Both the position numbers and the translations under genes were made by a program. The notes under the pieces were generated by a model, which was given only the letters and a program-made list of their open reading frames with translations, was not told the DNA's origin and searched no databases. Positions 50,654 through 61,800 of a stretch of 64,000 bases of DNA are shown here, piece by piece (the first letter of the stretch is position 1; each line of letters opens with the position of its first letter). Source of the stretch: Saprolegnia diclina VS20 (taxonomy: Eukaryota > Oomycota > Saprolegniomycetes > Saprolegniales > Saprolegniaceae); assembly GCF_000281045.1 (NCBI RefSeq), contig NW_008246076.1, positions 85,511-149,510 of the forward strand, read 5' to 3'.

Positions 50654-51453
50654 TCATCTCGGCTCCGACCGACAGAGCGGGCACTCGGCACTGCCGTTGA
50701 GCCAGTCGAGGACGCATTCTTCGTGGAAGACGTGGTTACATGGGAGCTTGACCACATGCATATCGGCACACTCGACGTCGTGCCAGTCGCCGAGGCAGAT
50801 GCTGCAGCAGTCTTCGCTCACAACCGACGCCGTCGTCGACGCCTACATCGCCACCAGTATCACCCCCATACACGCTTTTTCACATCACGTACCTCGTCGC
50901 TACTCGCGGCAACGACAACATCTTCCAGCGCCAGAATCGCAAGCGTTCGCTTCGCGTCCAGATGCAGCTGCTCTTCCGGAAACGCCAAAAAGTGCTTGAG
51001 CATATCGTGGAGGTCCTTGAGGAGACCGGCGCGCGCGTCGCGGTCAAACTCGGGCGGGAAGCTGCACATGATTTTAACGAGCAGCTGCACAAACGCCTCG
51101 AGCGCCGCGCGTCGTTCGGCAATGATCGCGGCATTGTCCGCGCGAAAATGGCGGCGCGGGAAGGCTTTGGCCATCCCGTCTTCGAGGAGCTTGAGCGGCA
51201 GAGCGACCTTATCGGACGGCTGCCGCTTGGCACGCTGCATGAGCGACTTGAGCGTTCGTCGGAGGGCGTAAAACTCCGAGTAGCGCTTGGCAATAGTCCA
51301 CTTGTGGGGCGTGCGCTTGAATGCAATGTCCATTCGATAGTACGTGACAGAGGCGTACGCTGGCCCAACGCGCGCGACGTTGGACGTCGAGACCGTCGCG
51401 AGCTCCGAGGCGACGAGCTGCGCCCGCTCGAGCCGCGCCGTGTTGGCTGCCAT
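50654..51453 (-). CDS. PX-RING protein, putative phosphoinositide-targeted E3 ligase
   Basis: Two exons, 51453 to about 50893 and about 50840 to 50654. Exon 1: the PX domain, VTYYRMDIAFKRTPHKWTIA, KRYSEFYALRRTLKSLM (the R(R/K)YSEF signature), an ALPLKLLEDGMAK Pro loop, ERRAALEAFVQLLVKIMCS. Exon 2: a RING-H2, SEDCCSICLGDWHDV, VVKLPCNHVFHEECVLDWL, AECPLCRSEPR-stop, with C-x2-C...C-x1-H-x2-H-x2-C...C-x2-C spacing. PX would bring the E3 to PI3P-rich membranes; RING-H2 recruits E2. PX followed by RING at the extreme C-terminus is an unusual order I cannot match to a named animal or fungal protein. Confidence 0.8.
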
Positions 51454-51731
51454 CGATCAAATGGCGGAGAATCGACAAGTGTAGCTACGCGGGTCAACGG
51501 CCGGCGGGTAGGTTTATATATAGACAATAGACGAGCCATGCTTCGCAGCTTCAACAAGGCAATGCCTTTGATGGGGTCATGGAGAGGGCGCAAGAGAAAG
51601 GACAGCGTTGACGTCTAGCTCTACGTTATCTACGGGACGCAGACTGGAAGGAATGAGTGCTGGAGACGGGTCGTGCGAAGGGCCGGTGGAACAGGGGTTG
51701 GTTCAACGCCTGAAACGGCGGGAGGCGGTCA

Positions 51732-53511
51732 ATGGCGCATCGATTGCATCTCGTGATGCCCGCTGCTCACGTCGAGCGCACGTACAAGCTGTGCCCGACG
51801 CATTTCGGTAAAGGTCGACTCGGCCACCTCTATGACGCCGTTGAGTGCGCGAGGTATCCGTCCCACCTTTGTTCACTGGACCCAGCGATGGTAGCGGCAC
51901 GATCGTGTCGGTCGAAGAGGTCCAGCTGCTTGTCGATGTGCCTGATGCCTTTGAATTCATTTACGCGACGATCGAGACCGAGCTCCAGGAGGTTCATCGT
52001 TCTACGCGCTCTCCCGCCCATGATGGGTTCACTAGATGGCGACGTTGCGGGACGAGCACCTCGTCGAGTACATTGGTGTCACATCTGCAGAGAAGACTCT
52101 GTACCTGGTCATGGAGCATACCGCGGGCGGGACCCTTTCCAAGTACGTTTCCTGTCCAATGGCAGATCCCATTTAAGGCGTAGAGTCCTCCAAGACTTTG
52201 GGCGTCTCCACCGGGCGATCATTCCGAGCTACGTGTACCGACTCGTGTGTGGTCTCCAAGCACTGCACACGGTACGCTGGCCATTCTAGCTCTGACGTTG
52301 AGGATGACAAGTAGCACGGTATGGTCCACGGACGGCTCTCGAGCGCCAGTGTCTTTACAGGCGCCCACGGGCATCTCAAAATCGGCAGCTATTTCCCGTC
52401 GCTTGCCACGACACAGTACATTATGGAGCACCAGTAGGCTGTGGATCTCTCTGCCGTTGCCTGTGATACGATGGCTAGTCCGATCGCCGGCAAGCTCGTG
52501 ACACCGCATGTGACGTCGTTGGTCGACGGGGTGTGCCGGGACTTGCGCGCCGTCGGCTGGCTCGTTGCCGAGATGCTCATCGGAACACAAATTGTACGTG
52601 GACTCTTTGCAGCTCTTTTGAGATGGAACTTACAGCGGGGAATTCACGTTGACGTGCCGCGTATTCTCGCCATGGTCCAGGACTTTCCCTTGGAACACGC
52701 GTTTTTGTCGACACTCTTTGACGTTATCAACGATACGATGCGCTCGCAAGAGGTTGGCGATTATACGAGTACGCTCTTGGGACATGAGTACCTTCAACCG
52801 TCCACGGTGGCGCACCTCCTGCTCGAACCTGCACCGGCGCCGTACGTACTGAATACCTGAGTATCTCGATACACCGATACACTGATACTTTAATACTTTT
52901 GTAGAATGGAAGATCTGACGTTGCGGCTCGAGCTCGAGACGTGCCTCCGCCTTCGCAGCGAGCTCTCGGTCGAGGTCGAAGCGTGGATGCGAGGTCGCGA
53001 AATCGGGACTGGACTGCGGCGAGATGGGTCGCCTTAATACACTTGTAGAGTTTCAAATGACGACGGGGCGGCATCCAAAGCGCAAGGAGTGGCCGGCATC
53101 GGTCATGGACAAGCAAGTGCGACTTCGCACGCTCAAAGTACGCCTTCAGGAACTCCAAGAGCATGTGCAAAAGGAGGCGATGGCGTCCATGGTCATCTGC
53201 GGCCGCGCAACCAACACGACGGCGCTGCGTATGCTTTTGGCTTTTGAAATCTTGAAAAAATGATTCCTCGCTGCCTAGGCGCGCCCGCTGTCGACAGCGC
53301 TCGGAAGCGATCGACGGCGCAAACAGCCTTCTTGGCGCAAAATTCGTCGCGCACGAGCTTGGGCGTCGACAGCGAGGTCGACGACAGCACGTACGGCGAC
53401 GACGACGAGGTTGCGTCTGGCCCCTCGCGAGCCGCGAAGCAGCATGTGCTACACCAACGCCGAGAGGTCGCGCGTCTGACATCGTCCTTTGCCGAGCATC
53501 CCGAGTCGTAG
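51732..53511 (+). CDS. Pseudokinase with C-terminal coiled coil
   Basis: Multi-exon. Kinase-fold blocks in order: FGKGRLGHLYDAVECAR (glycine loop), GTIVSVEEVQLL (VAIK strand with Glu for Lys), FEFIYATIETELQE (helix C), MATLRDEHLVEYIGVTSAEK, TLYLVMEHTAGGTLSK (hinge), FGRLHRAIIPSYVYRLVCGL (helix E), HGMVHGRLSSASVF (HRD becomes HGR, catalytic Asn lost), HLKIGSYF (DFG becomes GSY), LRAVGWLVAEMLIG (helix F) and a C-lobe tail. Coiled coil MEDLTLRLELETCLRLRSEL, VRLRTLKVRLQELQEHVQKE follow, then an acidic tail. All three catalytic motifs are gone. One in-frame TAG (52435-52437) follows ATTQYIMEHQ, so an unseen intron or a nonsense change is possible. Confidence 0.7.
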
Positions 53512-54086
53512 CAAGCGCCCTTGCCGGCAACTGCAAAGTCGAAGAGTGTTGGCGCCAAATACCGAAAAATAGAACTAAAAATTCAGAAAATGAAATGGAA
53601 TCCCGGTCGAGAGAGCGGTCAAGTGGCAAGTTCTTGCAGGATTGCGAGTCGCAACCAAGCGGGATCGTGACGCCCCGGGCTCAGCTCTTTGCCTTGACGT
53701 GAAGGCAGGACGGCCAACCCGAGGTCGCCCAAGCATGTGCCCTGTTTCGTTGACACGCAGCGGCATCCAGCTCATGCTTGCGCAATCGACAGTACTTGGC
53801 TTTTGTATGGCATCCATTTCACGCCGTGTCCCGCGCGTGCGGATCACAAGAAAATGATGCTGGCGCGGCCTTGTCTTTGCCTCCAATTCGGCTAAATCCG
53901 AATTGGAGGCTGAGATTCGGATGATTCGCGCGTGATCCCATGGAAACGTGGTTTTTAGAAACAGGACAATGCCGAATCGTGAAGCAACTCAGATGGCGCG
54001 ACCAGGCGCGTTCTTCTTCGACGTTGAAGCAACAAGGATCATCCCCAGTTTTCAATTTTCGCCACCTCGCCAACCCAACCACACTC
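53512..54086. other. Intergenic with strong hairpin
   Basis: No supported gene. A 13 bp-arm inverted repeat lies at 53879-53910. FPR-like TTTTCAATTTTCGCC lies at about 54050, 25 bp before the ABM-fold gene. Confidence 0.5.
53879..53910. repeat. 13 bp-arm perfect inverted repeat, 6 nt loop
   Basis: GCCTCCAATTCGG, loop CTAAAT, CCGAATTGGAGGC. It could form a stable stem-loop and might be a transcript end or a protein-binding palindrome. Confidence 0.7.
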
Positions 54087-54410
54087 ATGCTGATGCAAGG
54101 CCCGATCCGTGTCCTCACCGAGCGCGTCATGAGCCGTGGCTTTGAGCCGACGGTCGGCCGCCTCCTCGAACAGATGCGGTCGACGGTCTCCAAGCAGCCG
54201 GGGCTTATCTCGGTCGAGACGCTCGGCGATGCCCAAGACTACCACCACCAGGTCACGATTTCGCAGTGGCGCACCCAGAAGGAATACCTTGCGTGGCGCG
54301 ACTCGGAAGAGTACAAGAAGCTCTCGAACGCGCTCAGCGAGGTGCTCGACCAGCCCAACTGCAAGACGCGCATCTTGCACGCGCCGCGCGACGACATTTT
54401 CTTGCTGTAA
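54087..54410 (+). CDS. ABM-fold (antibiotic biosynthesis monooxygenase-like) protein
   Basis: 107 residues from MLMQGPIRVLTERVMSRGFE; a longer upstream frame was rejected because it runs through the probable promoter. MRSTVSKQPGLISVETLGDA, HHQVTISQWRTQKEYLAWRD, SEEYKKLSNALSEVLDQPN is the ABM ferredoxin-like pattern: helix, pGl.s.e.l strand, v.i..W.t...y..w helix. ABM proteins include small monooxygenases and non-enzymatic relatives; they act as dimers, often with no cofactor. Substrate cannot be inferred. Confidence 0.7.
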   Translation: MLMQGPIRVLTERVMSRGFEPTVGRLLEQMRSTVSKQPGLISVETLGDAQDYHHQVTISQWRTQKEYLAWRDSEEYKKLSNALSEVLDQPNCKTRILHAPRDDIFLL

Positions 54411-54788
54411 AGCCGCCGCCAGCACTCGTATCTAATGTATTTTTCTTCCGATTTTATTCCCACGATGATACTGCTATTCCTTGGCCAACTGCGAAAACTC
54501 GCCCACGCCCTGGTATCGAGGCGCGTGGGCGCTGGAGGGATGGTGACCCTCTTGCGCAATCGGTCGACACGACGACCGACGGCTGGTTCCCTGGCTTCTT
54601 CCTCTACCGACCAGCCTCGTAGAGCTGCTGGAGCTGGTCGCAGCTCTGGTAGCTAAAACTAGTAGCTAGAGCTGGTCTGGGTTGCGATCTCGATGGGCCA
54701 AGCAAGGTACTCGGTGGCCTGCATCATCATGCCACTTGCTGATGGCGTCTCGTTAATTTCGGCATTTGCCGCGATCTTTCGTCGACCA
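54411..54788. other. Intergenic
   Basis: No supported gene; upstream of MON1. Short repeats of AGCTGGTC/TAGCTA occur at 54620-54680. Confidence 0.45.
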
Positions 54789-56281
54789 ATGGCCTTGCGT
54801 CACGCCATTTTTATGGACCAATCGGCAGACGGCATGGCACCAGAGGTCCACGTGCTGAGCGCCGCGGGCAAGCCGATCTTCTCGACCGCCGCCCAGGACG
54901 ATGGCGCGCATGCGTCCATGTCGGGTCTCATCCAAGGCATCTCGAGTTTCTCCAAGGACGCACTGCGCGTCATCAAGACCAAGACGACGACATTGCACTT
55001 TCTGCCGTGCCACCCGCTGCTCTTCTTTTGCGCGCTGCCCGTCGACCATGCAGGTGGCTGCGCTTCGCCTTCGTCCATCGCTCTCGATACGATTCTATGG
55101 TAGGCCTCAATGTGCCCCGCCTCCTCCTTCTGATTCAGCACCATGTCCTCTTCTTCCTGACCGAGAACGGCCTGCGTCTCGTCGAGACCAACCCGAACTA
55201 TGACCTGCGCAACCTCCTCCATGGCACCGAGGGCCTCCTCGCCTCGTTGGCGCGCATCTGGTCGTCCGCGACGTGGGCGCAGCTCGATGGCATCGGCCTC
55301 CGCGTGTGGCCGATGGCGGACGAGGCGCGTAAGACTCTGCAGCGCACCATGGACGCGCCGGGCCTGCTCTTTGGCCTCATCCTGCGCGGCGAGTACGTGC
55401 TTGCGTATCGGCAAGGTCATAAAGATCACCCGCTTCCGATCAATGGTACAAAGCTCCGCTTGGCGCGGCGACGTTGAATACTGTCGGCGCTGTAGACGTG
55501 CACGTCCTTGGCCACGTGGTCAACCACATGACGTCCTTTCGGTCCACCGAGTCGTGGACACCCATTTGCCTGCCATCGTTCAACCGTAGGTACACTTATT
55601 TCTTATATTTATCTATGATACTACATCGGTGATTGTAGTGGATTCGTCTATGCCTACATTGTCTATACCTCGGTGGACATTTGCACGATTTTGATCAGCA
55701 CCAACGAGTCGCAGGACCAGTTTCACACGTTCCAGACGCTGCACAACAACCAGATCTCGCGCGCACTCATGCACTTGCTGTCATTCCAGCCACCATTGGT
55801 CGCGGACGCACCGCCGTCCCTTGCGTCGTACCTCCCACCCGCGTACGAGCCGCTTCTCGTGCACTTTGTGTACCAGCACGCACGGTCCCACGAGGTCGTC
55901 TCGCCGTCGTTTCAAGGTAGAATCTCCACGAAAACAGAATATGGGCATTGCTACACTGGTCTAGACGCGCCGGCCTTCCAAGACCCAGCGTTCCAGCGAC
56001 AAGTGCTCATGCACTACCACACGCTGCACCAGCATTTGCACAGCGCTGGTCACCGCGCCGAGACGCACCGGATCGGCGTGCCCCGGGCCAAAGACGTCGC
56101 ACCCGGCGCCACGACGTACTTTTTTCGAACCGACGCGCTCCTCGTAATGGGCCGGGTCTTGGAGAAGCAAGCCGGGTTCATCTACGTCTGCTGCGAAGGC
56201 CTCGTGTCGGCCGAGGACGCCGACCTTATCTGCGACCGCCTCGTTGCCCGCATTTACCAAACTGGTCTCTCTAGCCTTTGA
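54789..56281 (+). CDS. Vacuolar fusion protein MON1
   Basis: Exons 54789-55053, 55104-55415, 55496-55589, 55639-55917 and 55966-56281 with 48-80 bp introns, phase-consistent. Start MALRHAIFMDQSADGM. First longin: HVLSAAGKPIFST, LIQGISSFSKDALRVIKTKT, NPNYDLRNLLHGTEGLLASL. Second longin: DVHVLGHVVNHMTSFRSTES followed by WTPICLPSFN and GFVYAYIVYT, the strongest MON1 signature. Third longin: TYFFRTDALLVMGRVLEKQA with GFIYVCCEGLVSAEDADLIC. MON1 with CCZ1 is the guanine-nucleotide exchange factor for Rab7, driving early-to-late endosome conversion and vacuole fusion. The N-terminal extension of fungal and animal MON1 is very short here. Confidence 0.9.
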
Positions 56282-56508
56282 CCATTCTATGAATCAAAAT
56301 CTTGAGTTGATCTATCGTGTTTGGTTCTTACTACCATGCGCGCTGCTGTTGCACCGCATGGACGCGGAAGCCGAACGATGCTTGGCTAGCAACCCTCACC
56401 TAACCTAACCCTACGCAAAACCAGCGAACATTCTAAACGTCTAAGCTTCGACCGCGACCGTCCTCGTTGGGACTTCGTCCGCAGGGCGCACTCTGCTTCT
56501 TGCAACCC
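56282..56508. other. Intergenic
   Basis: No gene. A CACCTAACCTAACCCTA stretch at about 56397 is telomere-like by chance or decay; a single short run only. Confidence 0.45.
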
Positions 56509-57273
56509 ATGATGGACACGATTCTGGCGCCGACGACGCTCCCGATGACACTGCCGCCGTCATCGATGAAAGCAAGCGTGTACGACTTTGACCCGGCGAC
56601 GGCTGCGGGTGTGCACGGGCAGGTCATCGTACATTACAAGAAGCACGGCGCGCGCATTCACGCCCACTTGGATCTGCGCAAGGCCAACTGGACGGCCTTG
56701 AGCGCCATCGATGCCAACTGCACCGGGCCCGTCGATACATTTGGCTGGCATCTGCACACCAAGTGGACCAACGGGAACGTAACCTCGGCGTTCGGTGCTG
56801 GCTGCAGCCTCGCAGCCGCTGGCAACCACTACGACCCGAGCTTGGCCTGTGGCCCGAACTCTGAGCACCAACGAGACACGTGCTTGTCCAAGGCGCCTGG
56901 CGGTGCGTACAACTGCACCGCGGCAACGTACGCAGCCAACGCGACGGCCTGCGAAGCCGGCGATCTCTCGGGCAAATTGGGAACCATGGTCGCTCGCCAT
57001 GGACACATCCGCAAGACGTGGCGCGACTGGCACTACCCGTCGCCGCACGAGGCGACGCCGCAGTGGAACTTGATGCTGCACGCCGTGTGCGGGTCGTCGA
57101 CGCCTCGTTTCGTCTGCGCGGTCGCCGACAATAGCAAAGCGGCGTGGCACCGCAAGCACAAGGACGAGTTGAGCAAGGTCAACGTGGATATTGACATTGA
57201 CAACGACGATATTGACGTTGACATTGACATTGACATTGACGACGACGAGCGCCACCATCGTCTTCACGATTAG
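56509..57273 (+). CDS. Cu-only superoxide dismutase-like protein C with Asp/Ile-repeat tail
   Basis: 254 residues from MMDTILAPTTLPMTLPPSSM. Motifs: WHLHTKW, GNHYDPSLACGPNSEH, CEAGDLSGKLGTM, NLMLHAVCG; the four Cu His are conserved. Unlike copy B there is no hydrophobic C-terminus. The protein instead ends in a Lys/His stretch and an imperfect Asp-Ile/Asp-Val repeat (VNVDIDIDNDDIDVDIDIDI) followed by DDDERHHRLHD, from hexameric GACATT-like repeats at 57177-57247. The acidic/His tail could bind metal, which is inference. No signal peptide at this start. Confidence 0.78.
   Translation: MMDTILAPTTLPMTLPPSSMKASVYDFDPATAAGVHGQVIVHYKKHGARIHAHLDLRKANWTALSAIDANCTGPVDTFGWHLHTKWTNGNVTSAFGAGCSLAAAGNHYDPSLACGPNSEHQRDTCLSKAPGGAYNCTAATYAANATACEAGDLSGKLGTMVARHGHIRKTWRDWHYPSPHEATPQWNLMLHAVCGSSTPRFVCAVADNSKAAWHRKHKDELSKVNVDIDIDNDDIDVDIDIDIDDDERHHRLHD
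57177..57247 (+). repeat. GACATT-type hexanucleotide repeat encoding (DI)n
   Basis: Imperfect tandem GAYATT/GACGTT hexamers inside the 3' end of the SOD-like C coding sequence, encoding alternating Asp-Ile/Val. Likely length-variable by slippage. Confidence 0.7.
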
Positions 57274-58892
57274 AGACCTTGGATTTTTGTGAAAACTTGA
57301 ACATACTACAAATCTCACTGATGTGTAAAGACGTCGAGCGTGTGAGCTATCGACTAAGGAAGGCGACGACGCGGCGGCGGCGGTGGGTAGCAGGTTGGCA
57401 ACAGCGCACTGTCATAACAGAACGCGTGTCGCTGTAGTCGCTGCGAAGGGCGGCTCGGTTGTCTCTGGTTCTCGCCTTTGTGAGCATACGTCATACCAAC
57501 GATACATCTTCAGGCAGTAGTGCTGGCCAAAGTCGCAAGCTCCACTCGCCGACCGAGCAGCAGTCGTAGCTTGTATTAAGTCGTTGTTTCGGCAATTCGC
57601 CAGTACCGGTAGTGCGGGAGTATTGAATTTACATATGAAATGCACCAAGCCACCGGAAAGGCCAGATGCGCCGGCTCTGATTGGACAAAGTGAACAAGGC
57701 CCGTCAAGGCCGCTCACAAGGCCACTCACAAGGCCACCCACCAGGTATCATCGATCCGCAATGGGCCGTGCTCGTGCACCCAAGAAGCTATCTCCCGCCC
57801 GGTACCGTGCACCCGTCCAAGAAGGAGCGTCGGATGCGCCTCGTCTACCCGAATGGGCAGGACGTGTGCTTGGATTGCCGCAACCCCGCACTGCTTTGCG
57901 ACTAAGCTCAACCCGGCCAAGTACAAGTACGTCGCCAGCTATCTCTCGACTTGCGCCAATGGCATGCCTAGGAACACAGTCCACAGACAAGGCGACAACA
58001 CGCCACAAGTGCAGCTTCCGCAAGCGCAAGCGACTAGTGGGGACGACGCGTCGCAAGTGCAGCAGCCGCAAGCGCAAGCGACTACTCAAGCAGACGCGCC
58101 CGGCGCGATACCGTCGTACGTCTTACTCTCACTTTCGATGCACTATCTCTTACGTGCTATGTGTAGAATGGTCGAGGATGCGCTCGTAGAAGGAGCGAGA
58201 GGCCACCCTGCCGTCTTTGTACAGTCTGCCCTAAAGATCCTCTCGACGCAGCAAGTGGCCATCGTGGAAATACACGCTGCCCGATGCGTCCTTGAGCCTT
58301 GGCTCGGTTCCAGACCCCGGCGCCTTTCTCTTTGGCGGCTGCGACGTCCACGTCTGGTGCCCGTTCACTTCCTACTCGCATCTCATCGACGTTGCCAATC
58401 GTGCCCGGCGTGCGGCAGCAAGTACCAACTCCGTAGCATTGCATAAACAATCCATTCATGTCATACAATTGTGCCAACTTCAGCGTGGCGCCGCCTGGAA
58501 ACGCCACAGTCGCCGACACCGCAAGCTGATGCTGCGGAGTTACCGACGCAGAGTCGGCAACGGCGCGCGATGAGCAAATGGGCTACGTGTTGCTATGTGA
58601 GAGCGTGCTAGCGGACGGCGCTAGGGCGATGCGGACATTCCGCCTCTATGTAGCATGCAGCGCCTCTGGCGGCGACGGCATGGGTGGCTGGCGCTGCGCC
58701 GACCGCGCGGCCTGGTGCGCCGCGACGCTATAGAATGCCAAAGCACGCCCTTGATATTTGATCGGCATGCCCAGTATTCGATTTCAAAGGATATAAAGTC
58801 TCAATCGAGCAATGCCAGTAACTCCTTAGGTCAAAATTAAACGGCCGTTGTTGTTGTTGCTTTGTCCGTTACTCCATCGTTTCTATTTGTTG
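57274..58892. other. Gene-poor stretch with 48 bp tandem repeat and decayed coding-like sequence
   Basis: A frame at 57681-57905 (VHPSKKERRMRLVYPNGQDV, CLDCRNPALLCD) and another at about 58300-58445 (SHRRCQSCPACGSKYQLRSI) contain CxxC pairs and may be remains of a transposase-like gene; frames do not connect. A 48 bp unit is repeated twice at 58006-58101. No intact gene supported. Confidence 0.45.
58006..58101 (+). repeat. Two-copy 48 bp tandem repeat
   Basis: Units at 58006-58053 and 58054-58101 both begin CAAGTGCAG and share CCGCAAGCGCAAGCGACTA, then diverge at the end. Confidence 0.65.
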
Positions 58893-61800
58893 ATGGACCT
58901 GCTACGAAGGCCACTGCTGCGGCAAGCGGGCGGTATCGCGTACGCGCTCACCTCGGTGCTCTTGAGCGTCTATGCGCTGCGTCTTCTCTCACCGTACCTC
59001 AGCAACGACGCTCTCTGGGCGTCCTTTGCCGAGACAGCCGTGCCGCTCGTCCAGAGCTTCAACGACGCGCTTGCGCTCTCAGCTTCTAACGTCTCGTTCA
59101 ACCTCCTTGATCGCTCCGTCGCGCGCTGGCACCGCACTCGGCCATCGCAAGTGCTCGTCTCGGCCATCTACGCTCGCAAGGTGCTATTTGAAGATATGAG
59201 TGTGCCCTTGGCAGCGATATCGGCGCTTCGCACGTACGACGTGTCACGGCTGTCGTACCTCATGACGGGCTACTGCTACGTCGACCTCGCCCGACGTTGG
59301 AGCTTGGCGCACACCGACCGCCGCATGCAGCGCTGCGCTGAGCGATACACCGATAACGGCGCTGTCTACTTGGAGGCCATTTTGCGCAACGTCGAGTTCG
59401 ATGAGTGGTATGCCTCGAATGCAGCATCGTTTGATGCGAGCATCGGAAATGGGGTTGCTACGTCACCTGGTGGTGACGCGTGGCTGGCGTCGCTGCACAA
59501 TGACACGTGGCGCCCGCTCCCCGATGAGCTTCGTGTCTGGACCGACGCCGGGATCAAGGCCTTTACGCTGCAGTACGCCAACCGAATTCGAACTGGCATC
59601 AACGAAGGCATTGGCGTGGCGAACGCACTCGGGCTGGCCCATACGCTGTCGCTCAAGACGATTCCCAGCGCCGACATGGGCACGTTCTGGACGACGTCGT
59701 ACCTCTTTGCTGGACTCCAAACCGACTGGAACGCGCTGCCGTTCAACACAAGTCTGGTTCGGTCGACGCCCAATTTCTTTGGGTTTTCATATCCGAATGT
59801 GCTGGAAGACTACAACGTCGGGTCGCCCATGAGTGCCCTCCACCGTGTGCTACATGACGACCTCGGCCCCTTTGCGTCTGTCGATCTGTACTGGGTGCCC
59901 GTGCCAGCGGCGCTGCTCGCAAGCGTACATGCTGTGCACGTGGCCGTGGGTTCGAGCCCCGTCGATGCCGCTCTCAACGCAATTCCAGACACGACTTTGC
60001 ACCCGACGCCGACCAAATGGCTCGCCTTGGACCACGAGACGAGGTTCCTTGGCGGCAGTCCGTTCTGCACCTTTGGGATGCCGCTCCCTTTTGTGCAAGA
60101 GTCATTTGGCTTTGATGACGCCTGTGCGTCACAAATCCCGCTCGCGGTGTTGTAGCAACCCGTGGCCAGTGTGTTTGCGGTCCTTGCGGGGTATCCACCG
60201 ACGCCGCAAGCCTGTGCGCTTGTGCCCAGCGGCGAAGAAGCGGCGTGCCACCGCGCCCGCGCCGCGACCTTGGCCGCGGCCGCCCACCTCGAAAACTTCG
60301 AAACCGCAGCTGCAGTCGTCGATCTCGATGACACTCTGTCCATTTTACAATTCGTCGTAGACCGCAACGGATCCCTATACCTAGAAGCGCAAGATCTGTT
60401 GACGGATGCGGATTTCCGCTTTTTCGGCGCCATGATGGTCCACGAGTGGGCCCTCACGCTGCGCGAAGCCATCGTGTTGCAAGGAGACAAGGGTGACATG
60501 GCTATCCTCTCGACGCGAACCGCGCTTGTAGAGAGCGTCGTGACCCCGCCATTAACGTCGCTGAGCATGTATCTCTGGCGCGCGGCCGCGACCACGTCCT
60601 TTGGCCTGGCCGCCCTCTTGATGCTCTTCCTCTCGCTGTGTGCCTACCACCGCCCGGTTGCCTCCAACTGGTTTTGCTGGCACCGTCTCGTGGGCGCGAT
60701 CTGGCTCAGTCGCAGCGTCGTGCTCCTTCGCGCGCTCGCAGCGACCGTAGCGCTCATCACGACCGACATTGCACTTGCCTCGGCGTCCTCCAGCGTCCTT
60801 ACAGTCGTCCCCAAACCTTTGTTCCCGACGTTTGTTTTGGCCAGTGAAGTGCTCTGGTTGGCCTACACTATCGTCGACATACTCGCACCGTGGACGGAGC
60901 CCTTTACGAGCGTATATGCCCCGCGGGCCTCGGTCACCGCCTGGGTGCTCATGGTTATCTACGCGCAGTGGGATGCGCTCACTGTCGCCGCCACCTTGCA
61001 CCGATCGTGTTTCGTTGTCAACATGGACCAGCTCGTCGTTTGCACGAGCGGTAGCGTCGTCCTCGCCTCGGTGCGCTGGACGCTCAGTGTCGCTGACATC
61101 AATCTCGTGTGCATGAGTGGATTTGCGCTCGGACACTACTGGCACCGACGTCGACAGCTGCAGACTTTTGTGGCGCAGTGGTCGTCGTCGATGCACCAGG
61201 TGCCGTCGCTCGCACTGCCCACGACAGCCATCGCGTTTGTTCAGCCGCCGCCATCGACCAATGGCGACATGACACTCGACGCGGTCACCGCCGCCATGTG
61301 TGGGCTCTTCTACGTTCCGAATCGGTTCATTTTTGACGTTGAGCTCTGGCGCGTCTTCCCGCCGCTGCCGGCGATCGCAGGGCCCGGCGGCGGTCTCTGG
61401 CTCCCTCGCGCCCACGCGGTCACTGGCAACGCGGCAGCCCCCACATTAGAGCTGCTGCCACACCCGCCAAGAACCAAAGTCTGGCACATCTTTACCCACT
61501 TGGAGTCCCTCGCACAGGCCATGGGCTTTCTCTACTTGGGCGCGACCCTCTTTGGGAACGTGGCGTATCTGAGTGTCGTCCAGTCGAATCTCGCCAACGA
61601 CTATGGCTGGGCGGGCTTCAACGCCACGGGCACATACGCTTTTCTCGGAAATCTCTTCAATCGACGGCTCCTGACCCACTCGTTTGACGATGGATTCACG
61701 CTGAACGACCCCGCTTTTGCCGACACTTCGCAGCTATACAACCTCAGCGTTGGCGCCATTCGCGTCAGTGGCCACGCCGCGCGGCGACAGCTCTTCTCAC

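Noticed and set aside
56397-56415. CCTAACCTAACCCTA as telomeric repeat
   Set aside because: Only two or three degenerate units, no array, and flanked by genes on both sides.
57681-58445. Transposase-like gene
   Set aside because: CxxC pairs are suggestive but frames are short and disconnected; no family could be supported.
60552-61415. Minus-strand open frame of ~287 codons
   Set aside because: Charged antisense reading of the giant membrane protein.
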